A DNA stretch of 34,816 nucleotides from Bryobacterales bacterium (GCA_019261985.1 JAFAQY010000137.1:1-34816); one strand, 5' to 3'; shown: positions 1-7,972, counted from the stretch's first letter. The notes: generated by a model from the letters alone, not told the origin. Translations and numbers: made by a program.

Positions 1-51
1 CTTGAGTTGGTCGCGTTGCTGGAGCAGGGCTTCGAGATCAGAAGCAGGCAT
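1..51 (-). CDS. N-terminus of an unidentified protein, cut by the left edge
   Basis: Seventeen codons are visible, reading MPASDLEALLQQRDQLK, and the frame stays open to the window edge. The start is well supported: an ATG at 51 with a perfect AGGAGG (55-60) three bases upstream and a promoter-like region beyond it. The residues look like the start of an amphipathic or coiled-coil helix (L, E, Q, K rich). The family cannot be recognised from so little. It could be a chromosomal gene or the first gene of an older mobile element. The IS at 156-2258 inserted roughly 60 bp upstream of its -35 region. Confidence 0.6.
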   Translation of the reverse strand, partial: MPASDLEALLQQRDQLK

Positions 52-60
52 GATCCTCCT

Positions 61-96
61 CTGACAGTAGTATACGCTGTCAGAAGGCAGCCGCAA
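61..96 (-). promoter_or_regulatory. promoter with palindromic operator upstream of the left-edge gene
   Basis: On the minus strand a TATACT -10 (69-74) is preceded by a weak TTGCGG -35 (91-96) with 16-bp spacing. The -10 sits inside an interrupted palindrome at 61-83 with outer arms CTGACAG and CTGTCAG and a GTATAC core. This ends immediately before the AGGAGG ribosome site. A dyad covering the -10 and leader is a classic repressor-operator layout, so autoregulation or repression is inferred. No regulator is identified. Confidence 0.5.
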
Positions 97-145
97 CCGC
101 AGGCCATCGCTCGAAACGTCTTTCAATCACGTTTTAGTCGTGCGC

Positions 146-155
146 CCGAAAAGAT
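146..155. repeat. left target-site duplication of the IS
   Basis: CCGAAAAGAT lies directly outside the left terminal inverted repeat. It recurs exactly at 2259-2268 directly outside the right one, as expected for a 10-bp duplication made on insertion. Confidence 0.9.
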
Positions 156-168
156 CAGGAACTTCGCA
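156..168 (+). repeat. left terminal inverted repeat of the IS
   Basis: Thirteen bases, CAGGAACTTCGCA, perfectly complementary to 2246-2258. Similarity further inward is weak. Confidence 0.88.
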
Positions 169-233
169 CGCTGGCTGGATGAACAAGTAGATCAATGAGA
201 TACCAGGAAATTCGCAAGGGAGCAGATTCGTAT

Positions 234-261
234 TTGCTTCTGAGGTATTTAGGAGTATAAT
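234..261 (+). promoter_or_regulatory. IS promoter with consensus -10
   Basis: TTGCTT (234-239), a 16-bp spacer and a perfect TATAAT (256-261). Transcription would begin near 268, only about six bases before the ATG at 274, so the first IS gene is predicted to have an almost leaderless mRNA. No Shine-Dalgarno sequence could be present on such a transcript. Confidence 0.6.
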
Positions 262-285
262 TCTTACATCCACATGGATGAAAGA
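262..285 (+). repeat. start-region repeat, copy 1 (upstream of the DUF6788 gene)
   Basis: A 24-nt stretch, beginning TCTTACATCC and ending GGATGAAAGA, matches 690-713 at 22 of 24 positions. It spans the start of the first IS gene. The second copy spans the start of the transposase, where the GGATG supplies the ATG. In copy 1 the frame from the equivalent ATG (278) closes quickly, and the real gene starts at 274. Confidence 0.75.
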
Positions 286-651
286 GAGAGACTCTCCCGG
301 CTCTCGCTGCTGGCCCTACATAAGCGTCGCGAGGGTCTCACCAAAGTTCTGCCTCCGCTGAGCGAGATTCTGCGGGGCTCGTTAATGGAGCGTTACATGA
401 CCTGCGGGAACCCTTCCTGTAAATGTGCACGGGGGGAACGGCACGGTCCGGTGTGGTACCTAAGCGTTACCCTAGATCAGTCCCGCCGCAATGGGAGCAC
501 CGTACCCGCCGATCAGGTGGAACAGGTGCGGCGGTGGATCGAAAACTACCGTCGCGTCAAAGAGCAACTGGAGAAGATCTCCGACATTAACCGGGAACTG
601 CTGCGGCGGCAGAAGACCCGGGGCAAGCCTAAGCAGAAAACACCCCGATGA
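274..651 (+). CDS. DUF6788-type IS accessory protein
   Basis: A 125-residue basic protein. The centre (about residues 35-70) holds the recognisable pattern GSL-x-ERY-x-TCGNPSCKCARGE-x-HGP-x-WYLSVTLD. This resembles the uncharacterised DUF6788 family, often found beside transposase genes. The three cysteines (C-x4-C-x-C) could bind metal. The C-terminal third is a charged helix ending in a Lys/Arg tail, suggestive of nucleic-acid contact. It lies 54 bp upstream of the transposase inside the IS, so a role in transposition or its control is likely but inferred. The start at 274 follows a TATAAT promoter closely. The family name is from memory of the motif, not a search. Confidence 0.72.
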   Translation: MDERERLSRLSLLALHKRREGLTKVLPPLSEILRGSLMERYMTCGNPSCKCARGERHGPVWYLSVTLDQSRRNGSTVPADQVEQVRRWIENYRRVKEQLEKISDINRELLRRQKTRGKPKQKTPR

Positions 652-689
652 GCCAGCCGGCCCGCAAAGGCGAAGTGGCATCCGGACAA

Positions 690-713
690 TCTTACATCCC
701 CAAGGATGAAAGA
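690..713 (+). repeat. start-region repeat, copy 2 (upstream of the transposase)
   Basis: Differs from 262-285 at two of 24 positions. AAGG precedes the ATG at 706 by only one or two bases, so the repeat does not provide a normally spaced Shine-Dalgarno site. It may act in translation initiation, or as a binding site for the element's own protein. Confidence 0.7.
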
Positions 714-2040
714 TAGAACCCACTCCCTACCTTCCTTTTCGGCCTGGCTGAACAAAGGCTACGACCTACGTACGCACGCCGCAAGAATGCGCGACGCGCG
801 CCTGGACCCGGAGATTTCTCCGGCCAGCGTTTTTCTGGCTCTATGGCATGCGTTTGTCTTTCGTCTGCCCAGCTTTCAGCAGTTGGATAGCGATTTACGC
901 CACTCTTATCTGCAGCACTGGATCGGCGCCGAGCGCGCCTTTCGCGACGACACCCTCCGCTACAGTTTGTGCGGCTTCGATTTGGACCCGCTCCAGGCCA
1001 TGCTGGTGGATGTGAACCGCCGTTTCAAGCGCGGCAAGGTTTTCGATCCAGGCCGGGTCCAGGGCCATTTAGTGGCGGCCCTGGATGGGATCGAGGTGCT
1101 TTCCAGCTTCAGCCGCCATTGTGAGAGTTGTCTGAAACGCCGCGTCACGCGCAAAGATCAAGCCGGGCGCAAGATCGAGGAGACGCAGTACTATCATCGG
1201 GCCGTGGGTTGCCAGATGATCCACAGTCCGGTGAAACCGTTCTTGGCCTGGGAATGGCTCCAGCCCGGAGAGAGCGAGGAGACCGCAGCCTTGCGCTTAT
1301 TGCGCCGTTTGCCGGAAGCGTATGGAAGCCGCTTCTTTGACATCCTGGTGCTGGATGCTCTGTATGCGCAGACCCCGGTGTTGAAGCTGACCCAGAAGCT
1401 GGGCTGGGATGTGGTCATTAGTCTAAAACAAAACTCCCGCGATTTGTATCAATCGGCGGTACGTTTGTTCGCGCGCCGGCCGCCGGATGCAAGCTTCACG
1501 GAAACCCAAGATCACAAGCTCTATCGGGTGCAGCTTTGGGACACCGAAGGACTGCCCTTTACCATCGATAATCCGGAGCCGGTGCGGGTGGTCCGCTCCG
1601 AAGAAATTCTAGAACGGAATCGGTTTCGCGAGGGCAAGCGCGTGCGGCATTCTACCGATCACGAATGGTTGTGGATTACGACCCTCCCGCAATCCGCCTT
1701 CTCCGCTGCCGGGATTCGCCAACTCGGACATGCCCGCTGGAAAAACGAGAACAACGGCTGGATGGACCTGACTAAGCACTGGGCGTTCAAGCATGGATTT
1801 CTGCATGCTTGTGAGCACCGTCCCCAACGCCTCAATGCCGCCGGACAACGGGAACCCGTTCCCAATCACGGTCTCGCCGCAGTTACCTTGATCTTATTGA
1901 TTGCGGCGGCGCTATGCTCCTGCTTCGTTCTCCGCCATTCTAAACTGGTCCGGCGCGATCATCTTACTGCGGTGGCCGTAGCCGCTCAGTTGCGGACCTG
2001 GATTTCCAAAACTCCCCCGTCCATCCGGGCGCCGGACTAG
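706..2040 (+). CDS. DDE transposase of the IS
   Basis: 444 residues, full length inside the element. Candidate catalytic acids are the Asp in LVAALDGIEVLSS (about residue 128), the Asp in FDILVLDALYAQ (about 213) and the Glu in HARWKNENNGWMDLTKHWAF (about 348). The last resembles the R..E..K part of the IS4-type YREK signature, with longer spacing. N-terminal segments with Arg and aromatic residues probably bind the terminal repeats. The C-terminal region has a hydrophobic stretch (LAAVTLILLIAAALCSC) seen in some related transposases. No frameshift or internal stop is present, so it should be functional. It probably shares a transcript with the upstream DUF6788 gene. Confidence 0.85.
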   Translation: MKDRTHSLPSFSAWLNKGYDLRTHAARMRDARLDPEISPASVFLALWHAFVFRLPSFQQLDSDLRHSYLQHWIGAERAFRDDTLRYSLCGFDLDPLQAMLVDVNRRFKRGKVFDPGRVQGHLVAALDGIEVLSSFSRHCESCLKRRVTRKDQAGRKIEETQYYHRAVGCQMIHSPVKPFLAWEWLQPGESEETAALRLLRRLPEAYGSRFFDILVLDALYAQTPVLKLTQKLGWDVVISLKQNSRDLYQSAVRLFARRPPDASFTETQDHKLYRVQLWDTEGLPFTIDNPEPVRVVRSEEILERNRFREGKRVRHSTDHEWLWITTLPQSAFSAAGIRQLGHARWKNENNGWMDLTKHWAFKHGFLHACEHRPQRLNAAGQREPVPNHGLAAVTLILLIAAALCSCFVLRHSKLVRRDHLTAVAVAAQLRTWISKTPPSIRAPD

Positions 2041-2245
2041 CCCCACTGCGGTCCCTTTATCGGTCCGCTGTACCCCTCCGCTCGCCTTTATCGCCAGCGG
2101 CCGTGGATGTTCGTCTCCGTATCCGCCTCGGTCGTGTTTCCGCGCCTTCACCCCTCTCCAACCCTGGATCACTATCTCCCCAGTCCTTTTTCACTCTTGC
2201 TATTGAACCCAAATCCCAGGTCCCTCCGTGTTGTTTGGCTCCAAA

Positions 2246-2258
2246 TGCGAAGTTCCTG
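2246..2258 (-). repeat. right terminal inverted repeat of the IS
   Basis: TGCGAAGTTCCTG is the exact reverse complement of 156-168 and directly abuts the right target duplication. Confidence 0.88.
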
Positions 2259-2268
2259 CCGAAAAGAT
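2259..2268. repeat. right target-site duplication of the IS
   Basis: CCGAAAAGAT is identical to 146-155. Removing 156-2268 would rejoin the sequence before insertion. Confidence 0.9.
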
Positions 2269-2525
2269 GTTAGGCCTTGACAATCATCTTGAAAAGGTGT
2301 AGTTTTGATCCCGCTGTATGTTGCTTTGATCCCGCTGTATTAGGTTAGTCGATTCTACCGCGGTCGTGTCATTGGGTGAAACGAACCGCGTCTGATTGAG
2401 GGCTCAATGGCGCGCGCATTCCGGCTGACCGATCCCTGTCTATCTACAAAACCAAACGGTTACATTCAGCGCAACACGTTCGAGGGTATTCGCGGTAAGA
2501 AGGTCCATTCGAGGAGAGGGCTATC
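2269..2525. other. intergenic region between the IS and the TonB receptor
   Basis: Together with the IS tail (2041-2258), this is a 485-bp stretch without a gene. It holds a possible promoter (TTGACA at 2277-2282, 17 bp, TAGTTT at 2300-2305), two tandem 16-mers (2304-2340) and, at its end, GAGGAGAGGG (2511-2520), which serves as ribosome site for the receptor gene at 2526. No other structure was recognised. Confidence 0.55.
2304..2340. repeat. two tandem copies of a 16-mer
   Basis: TTTGATCCCGCTGTAT occurs at 2304-2319 and again at 2325-2340, a period of 21 bp (two helical turns). Before the IS inserted, this pair lay about 190 bp upstream of the left-edge gene. It could be a pair of regulator sites, or repeated end sequences of an older element such as those seen at IS21-like ends. 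Confidence 0.7.
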
Positions 2526-5500
2526 ATGCGTTTAAGCCTGCGTTTTGCAGTTCTGCCGCTGGCCGCTCTGGCGGTTTTCGGCCAGTCAGATCGCGGCACG
2601 ATCACCGGGACGATTACCGACCCCCTCGGCGCCGTGATCTCCGGCGCGGCGATTGAAGCCAAGAACACCGCGACGGGCGCGGTTTTCCAGGCGGCGACCT
2701 CCGCCACCGGCAATTACACCATTTCGCAGTTACCGGCCGGCGCGTACGAGCTGGACGTCACCGTGATGGGGTTCAAGAAGTTTGTCCGCACCGGTCTGCC
2801 TGTTGAAGTCGCCGGCACACTGCGTATCGATGCGCAGCTCGAGGTCGGCGCGGCAACCGAGAGCGTCACGGTCACCGAAGTCGCGGCGCAGCTCAAGACC
2901 GAAGGCGGCGAGGTTTCCCATAACATCGCCACCAGCACCCTGGACGACCTGCCGGTGCTGAATATGTTCGGCGCTGCCGCGGGTTACGGAACCGCGAATA
3001 GTCTCGGCAACATCCGCAATCCGCTTTCGGCGGTGCAGTTGCTCCCTGGCGCGCGCATCACCACCGATACGATTCTGCGCGTGAACGGCATGCCGTCTAA
3101 CTCGCAATCGATCAACATCGAGGGCCAGGACACCTCCAACGGGTTCTCCCGCATGTTCAATCAGATCAATCAGGCCGGCGTGGAAGCCATCCAGGAGGTC
3201 GCTATCCAGACCAGCAACTTCTCAGCCGAGTATGGCCTTGCGGGCGGCGGGTACTTCAACTACACGATGAAATCCGGCACCAACCAGCTTCATGGCAGCG
3301 TCTACGATTATCTGGCCAACGAGGCGCTGAACGCCGGTCTTCCCTTCACCATAAACCCGGCCAACCCCGGCAAGAACCTCCGGAACCCGCTGCGTCAAAA
3401 CGACTATGGGTTCACCTTTGGTGGCCCCATCACCATTCCCAAGCTGTACAAGGGCCATGACAGGACCTTTTTCTTCTTCAGCTTTGAGCAGTTCCGCCAA
3501 AGCGCGGTAACCAACACGTCGTTCGCGACCGTTCCCACCACGCTACAGCGCCAGGGCAATTTCGCCGCGGCTCTGAACGCCGAAGGTGCACCGGTGTGCA
3601 ATGGCCCCGATCCGGCCGGGCAGCAGGTCTGCTTGAATGAGGTGTTCGATCCCAACAGCACCACGACGGTGAACGGCGCCCAGGTACGGACTCCCTTCCC
3701 CGGCAACATCGTTCCCCTCAGCCGCATGGATCCGACCGCCGCCATCATCCAGAACATGATCCCGCTGCCGAACGCTCCAGGGCTGTTTAACTACGATGTG
3801 CCTGCTTATTCCAACTTCCGGCACACCACGATTCCCTCCATCAAGATCGATCACATCATCCGTTCCAACATCAAGCTGTCGGCATACTACTCCGCGAACA
3901 AGTCTTTCTCACCGCAAACCAACGGATTCACGGAGCCGTATACGGCCTTGCAGCCGCAGAACTCCTTGGCGCAGACCACCCGTGTGAATGTCGATACGAC
4001 CCTCACCCCCACGCTCCTCTTCCACATCGGTGTGGGTTATCTGCACACGTCCAATCCCGCCGACGCCCCCAAGTACGATCAGCATCAGTTGTTCCCTGAT
4101 GGCATTCCCTTCACCGCGAGCAATTATTTCCCGTACCTGGCGGGTATGTGGAGCGGACTCGGCGGCGGATGGTCCGGCGGCGGGCCCTTCCCCACCACCA
4201 ATACCGGGGTCGCCTTCACGTTGTCTCCCATCCAGAACGACTACAAGCCCACGGCCAACACCAGTTTGACTTGGGTTAAGGGCAACCACACCTTCAAGTT
4301 CGGCGCGACCGCGCTGTTTGAGGGAATCCAGGCGTTGAATGAGAGCCGGGCCGACGGTCAGTTTGCCTTCGCCCAGTCCACCACTAGTGATCCTTGGCAG
4401 AATGGCCAGCCCTTCGCCAACGTCGCCAGCAGCGGATTCGGGTACGCCAGCTTCTTCCTCGGGGTCACGTCGAGCGTATCCACCGCCGCTCCCGCGGACG
4501 TCCGGCTGGGCATGCACGCCTTCGGCTTCTACGCGCAGGACAGCTGGAAGGTCACCCGCAAGCTGACCTTGGATTTGGGGATTCGCTACGACTATTCGAC
4601 CGAATGGACGGAGCAGTACGGACGCATGCAGAACGCGGCGTTCAACTTGCCCAACACCTTGATCGGGGGACGCATCGGCACGGTGGAATATCAGGCCACC
4701 TGCCACTGCTCCTACCAGCATAATTATCCTTGGGGTATTGGTCCCCACATCGGTGTTGCATACCAGATCACGCCAAGAACCGTGTTCCGCGCAGGCGCCG
4801 CGATCTCCTACGCGGAGACGTCGGACCAGAATGGCTTGATCACAAGCGCTGGCGACTTCTACACCATTCCGCCGGCCGCCTATGGAGCTTCGGCGGGCAA
4901 TTTGATGTACGGCGACCCAGAAGGCCCCGGCAATCACCTCGGGAATCCGGTGGTCCACTGGCCGAATTTTACTCCGCAGTTCCCGACTCCCGCGGCGCCG
5001 GGCGTGATCCCTCCGTCTTCGCCGTTCGTCTCGATCGCCGCCAACACCGGTCGATTGCCGCGCTCCTTCCAGTGGAGCATCGGCTTGCAGCGCGAGCTCA
5101 CTCGCAACCTGGTCATCGACGGTTCCTATGTCGGCAACCGAGGAGCCTGGTGGGTTGGACCGCTGCTGGCCGGCCTGAACTACAACGCTCTCACACCGCA
5201 GCAGGAGGCGTCGTACGGAATCAACATACAGAATCCCGCCGACACTACGCTCCTCAATACGCAGATCAATTCGCCGGCCGTGCTGCAGCGTTTCCCCAAC
5301 TTGATCAATCCCAATAGCGTTTATCCAGGCTTCCCGAATACACAAACTCTCCTGCAAACGCTGCGGCCCTATCCGCAGTGGAACGGAATTCCACCCTTCC
5401 TTGGGCCTCCAGATGGGAACACCTGGTATGACTCCTTCCAGTTCAAGGCCACGCAGCGGTTACAGCGGGGCTTGAGCATGCAGGTGGCCTACACCTTCCA

Positions 5501-6293
5501 GAAGGAGCTCACCAACGGTACGAACTCCAATACGTCCTATGTGACGCCGTCACCGCCGCTCATCAATGACGTGTTCAACAAGTCGCTCGACAAGCAGATT
5601 TCCGGCTTCAGCATCCCTCAGGAGTTGATCATTTCGTGGAACTACATGACGCCCAGACTGAGAGGCGATTCAACGGGCACGAAGGCTCTTTCTTGGATGC
5701 TGCGCGAGTGGACCTGGAGCGCCGTGCTCCGCTACCAAAGCGGCCAGATCCTGCCCACTCCGCCGTCCTTGAACAACCTGCTTTCGAACCTGGCTCGCGG
5801 GCCGAGCAACAACCCCGCTCTGTGGGGCGGTGGCTACACGTTCCTGAACCGCGTTCCCGGACAGCCTCTGTTCCTGGTGGATCCGAATTCGAAGTTCGAT
5901 CCCACCAGCCAACTGGTGCTGAATCCGAACGCGTTTGTCGAACCTGCCTACGGAACCTTCGGCGCTTCGGCTCCCTACTTCAACGATTTCCGCTGGCAGC
6001 GGCAGCCCTCCGAGAACATGGGATTTGGGCGCATCTTCAGCATCAAGGAGCGCTATCGCATCCAGATCCGCGCGGAGTTTGTGAACGTCTTCAACCGGTT
6101 GTTCTACTCCTCTCCGCAGGACGGCGCGGGCTTCGGTCTGACCACTGGCAGCGTCGCGACGCCCACGGCGCGCGCCAACTCCTTGAACGGCGTAGGCGGC
6201 CTGCTGTCCGGCGGCTACGGCTACGTGAACTGGGTTGGCGGCGCGGGCGCTCTGCCTCGTAGCGGCCAGCTCATCGCGAAGTTCCAGTTCTGA
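2526..6293 (+). CDS. TonB-dependent outer-membrane receptor, Oar/acidobacterial type
   Basis: 1255 residues. A signal peptide (about residues 1-20, MRLSLRFAVLPLAALAVFGQ) is followed by a carboxypeptidase-regulatory-like beta-sandwich (about 22-105, with GTITGTITDPLGAVISGA and FKKFVRTGLPVEV). Next come a plug domain (about 115-250, with RVNGMPSNSQSINIEGQDTS) and a long 22-strand-type barrel ending in the aromatic C-terminus KFQF. The architecture is that of the large Oar-like receptors expanded in Acidobacteria, inferred to import oligosaccharides or peptides using TonB energy. A strong purine-rich ribosome site (2511-2520) supports the start. The gene is monocistronic, with a hairpin just after the stop. 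The substrate cannot be read from the sequence, and no adjacent SusD-like gene or TonB is present. Confidence 0.9.
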   Translation: MRLSLRFAVLPLAALAVFGQSDRGTITGTITDPLGAVISGAAIEAKNTATGAVFQAATSATGNYTISQLPAGAYELDVTVMGFKKFVRTGLPVEVAGTLRIDAQLEVGAATESVTVTEVAAQLKTEGGEVSHNIATSTLDDLPVLNMFGAAAGYGTANSLGNIRNPLSAVQLLPGARITTDTILRVNGMPSNSQSINIEGQDTSNGFSRMFNQINQAGVEAIQEVAIQTSNFSAEYGLAGGGYFNYTMKSGTNQLHGSVYDYLANEALNAGLPFTINPANPGKNLRNPLRQNDYGFTFGGPITIPKLYKGHDRTFFFFSFEQFRQSAVTNTSFATVPTTLQRQGNFAAALNAEGAPVCNGPDPAGQQVCLNEVFDPNSTTTVNGAQVRTPFPGNIVPLSRMDPTAAIIQNMIPLPNAPGLFNYDVPAYSNFRHTTIPSIKIDHIIRSNIKLSAYYSANKSFSPQTNGFTEPYTALQPQNSLAQTTRVNVDTTLTPTLLFHIGVGYLHTSNPADAPKYDQHQLFPDGIPFTASNYFPYLAGMWSGLGGGWSGGGPFPTTNTGVAFTLSPIQNDYKPTANTSLTWVKGNHTFKFGATALFEGIQALNESRADGQFAFAQSTTSDPWQNGQPFANVASSGFGYASFFLGVTSSVSTAAPADVRLGMHAFGFYAQDSWKVTRKLTLDLGIRYDYSTEWTEQYGRMQNAAFNLPNTLIGGRIGTVEYQATCHCSYQHNYPWGIGPHIGVAYQITPRTVFRAGAAISYAETSDQNGLITSAGDFYTIPPAAYGASAGNLMYGDPEGPGNHLGNPVVHWPNFTPQFPTPAAPGVIPPSSPFVSIAANTGRLPRSFQWSIGLQRELTRNLVIDGSYVGNRGAWWVGPLLAGLNYNALTPQQEASYGINIQNPADTTLLNTQINSPAVLQRFPNLINPNSVYPGFPNTQTLLQTLRPYPQWNGIPPFLGPPDGNTWYDSFQFKATQRLQRGLSMQVAYTFQKELTNGTNSNTSYVTPSPPLINDVFNKSLDKQISGFSIPQELIISWNYMTPRLRGDSTGTKALSWMLREWTWSAVLRYQSGQILPTPPSLNNLLSNLARGPSNNPALWGGGYTFLNRVPGQPLFLVDPNSKFDPTSQLVLNPNAFVEPAYGTFGASAPYFNDFRWQRQPSENMGFGRIFSIKERYRIQIRAEFVNVFNRLFYSSPQDGAGFGLTTGSVATPTARANSLNGVGGLLSGGYGYVNWVGGAGALPRSGQLIAKFQF

Positions 6294-6302
6294 AGGCCGC
6301 TT

Positions 6303-6332
6303 AGCGGGCGGGTGAGGTTTCGCCTGCCCGCT
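6303..6332 (+). terminator. hairpin after the TonB receptor gene
   Basis: AGCGGGCGGG (6303-6312) pairs with CCTGCCCGCT (6323-6332), a 10-bp stem with one G-U pair and a 10-nt loop, starting seven bases past the stop. The T-tract is poor (TTCATT), so it may act as a weak terminator or 3' stabiliser. Confidence 0.6.
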
Positions 6333-6454
6333 TCATTGCAGTCTGGCGTTGTGGGCTAAGGTAATGGCCCGACGCTCTTCAGACTTCGCCCCGACCAAAA
6401 TTCCCTGAAATCTTACCCATTCATTCCATCGGGTGCGCTAAATGGTTCCGGCCG

Positions 6455-7960
6455 TCACTTCGCCGTGTACGTTCCTGAGAACGATCCGCTGATCGTGCCC
6501 AGCGTGCTCACCAGATCATAAGTGCCGGTGGCGGTCCCGCTCGTGCTGACTACCTCCGGAGTCAGCGTGACGCTCAATGAGCCAGACGTAATTTGGGCCA
6601 TATTTCCGAGCTTGTCGAACATTGTGCTGGCGGTGATGTCGACGCCGGTACAGGTGAATGACAGGTCGCTCATCGCAAATGTGCTGAAGCTGGCCAAGCC
6701 CGTGAGGGACGTAAGTGGGGGCAGCCCCGCCTGTAATGCGCAGTGGTAATTTCCGAGAATCTTACTGAGTGAAATGCCGATATAGATAGGAGCGCTAGCG
6801 GGTGTGGAGATACTTAAGAGTGTTGAAAACTGCGGGAAGCCGGAAGGCACGGTAACCGTTAGCATGGCCTGCGCGGAGCTGCCCGCGTAACTCGCAGTAA
6901 TCGTCGCCGTCTGATTCGAGCTCACCGCAGCCGTGGCAATCGTGAAGCTAGCGGCCACACTACCAGCCGGAACTGTTACGGTCGTGGGCATAGTCGCTGA
7001 ACCTGAGCTGGAAGAAAGAGCAACCACAACACCTCCGCTCGGCGCAGGCGCCGAAAGAGTTAGCGTGCCTTGAACGGTTCCTCCGCCATCTACCGACGAT
7101 GGAGACAGCGTCAGGCTCGACACCGCCACGCTCGCGGTAGAGTTCTGTACCGCGATGTACAGAGTCTGGGATCCATTCGCGCCGTTTAGGGTGAAAGTGA
7201 GAGGAACAAGATCGCTGGAGGAAACACTCGGCACCGTTACGTTGAACTGATAGAGGCCCACCGCACTTGGCGCCAGGCCGTCATAGGTCACCGGCGCGTT
7301 TGTCGACCCGAAAGAAAGCTTGAAAGGCAAGGTCAGTGCGTTATTCTGCTGGACGATCTGGCCCGCGGGAGTGTTGGGCGCGACCGGACCGAAGCCGACG
7401 CCGTAGAGTGTGATCGTATCCCCGGGTTGGGCGCGGCGGGAAGTGACGCCCGCGACAGCTCCAGGCGGGAGGACGTAAGCCCCGTCAGAAAATAGGGCGA
7501 CGACGTACTGATTGCCTGCCACCTTGAATGAAGGTGGCGCAAGAAATCCTGGCTCGACTGCGTTCACCGTGATGGTGTACGGCACTGTCGCGCCAGTGGC
7601 CGTCGCCACCACAATACCCTGGGAGCCGCTCCCTACGGTCGATGGAACCTGGGCGTTCACCTGCCCCGGGCTGATGTAATCGACAAACGCTTTTTGGCCG
7701 CCAATGGTGACGGAGGTCCCATCCAGTGAAGTGGGTGCATTCACGCCGCTGAAATCGGCGCTACTCCAGGATCGGGTGTTGCCGGCGAGATTTGAGCCAT
7801 AGATTTCAATCCAGGAGCCCGGCGCGATGGCAGAGAAGGCGCCGAACGCGCCGGCGCTAATCACGCCTCCAGACTTGATCGATGGCTGCTGCGCGGATAA
7901 TGACGCGCTGAACAGCGCGGCCAATCCGAGCCAGCTAACACCTTTATAGAACATCGACAT
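6455..7960 (-). CDS. secreted TIGR03437-domain protein with Ig-like module
   Basis: 501 residues with signal peptide (MSMFYKGVSWLGLAALFSASLSA). Residues about 30-265 match the Solibacter-type TIGR03437 domain as remembered: APGSWIEIYGSNLA, VTIGGQKAFVDYISPGQVNAQVP, GDTITLYGVGFGPV and GLYQFNVTVP. This domain usually sits at the C-terminus, but here it comes first. An Ig-like repeat follows (about 270-365, SSLTLSPSSVDGGGTVQGTLTLS), then a Ser/Thr-rich C-terminal beta domain of unknown type. Role: probably surface or extracellular binding or adhesion, not established. The second Met (codon 3) is an alternative start. The leader contains an unusual C8 run between a GAGG and the ATG. It lies 74 bp downstream of another leftward secreted protein, likely co-transcribed. 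Confidence 0.82.
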   Translation of the reverse strand: MSMFYKGVSWLGLAALFSASLSAQQPSIKSGGVISAGAFGAFSAIAPGSWIEIYGSNLAGNTRSWSSADFSGVNAPTSLDGTSVTIGGQKAFVDYISPGQVNAQVPSTVGSGSQGIVVATATGATVPYTITVNAVEPGFLAPPSFKVAGNQYVVALFSDGAYVLPPGAVAGVTSRRAQPGDTITLYGVGFGPVAPNTPAGQIVQQNNALTLPFKLSFGSTNAPVTYDGLAPSAVGLYQFNVTVPSVSSSDLVPLTFTLNGANGSQTLYIAVQNSTASVAVSSLTLSPSSVDGGGTVQGTLTLSAPAPSGGVVVALSSSSGSATMPTTVTVPAGSVAASFTIATAAVSSNQTATITASYAGSSAQAMLTVTVPSGFPQFSTLLSISTPASAPIYIGISLSKILGNYHCALQAGLPPLTSLTGLASFSTFAMSDLSFTCTGVDITASTMFDKLGNMAQITSGSLSVTLTPEVVSTSGTATGTYDLVSTLGTISGSFSGTYTAK

Positions 7961-7964
7961 TTGC

Positions 7965-7972
7965 GGGGGGGG
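7965..7972 (-). other. homopolymeric C8 tract in the leader of the TIGR03437 gene
   Basis: Eight Cs on the coding strand lie between GAGG and the ATG at 7960. Slippage here would change ribosome-site spacing without altering the protein. Whether it varies is unknown. Confidence 0.45.

Larger units (their letters stand above)
156..2258 (+). mobile_element. complete 2103-bp insertion sequence (DDE transposase plus DUF6788-type gene)
   Basis: Boundaries are seen directly. CAGGAACTTCGCA at 156-168 has its exact reverse complement at 2246-2258, and the same 10-bp sequence (CCGAAAAGAT) flanks both ends. Inside are a 125-residue DUF6788-like ORF and a 444-residue transposase, both rightward, with a promoter just inside the left part. 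A 10-bp duplication and an R..E..K block in the transposase are compatible with the broad IS4 group, but the exact family is not determined. Intact ORFs, perfect repeat ends and an identical target duplication suggest recent, possibly active, transposition. Confidence 0.9.

Noticed and set aside
7-198. 63-codon rightward frame at the left edge
   Set aside because: It crosses the operator, target duplication and IS end, so it is a chance frame created partly by the insertion.
3909-5357. 482-codon open frame opposite the TonB receptor
   Set aside because: No ribosome site, no recognisable domain and Arg/Gly-rich composition; it lies wholly antisense to a well-supported receptor gene in GC-rich DNA.
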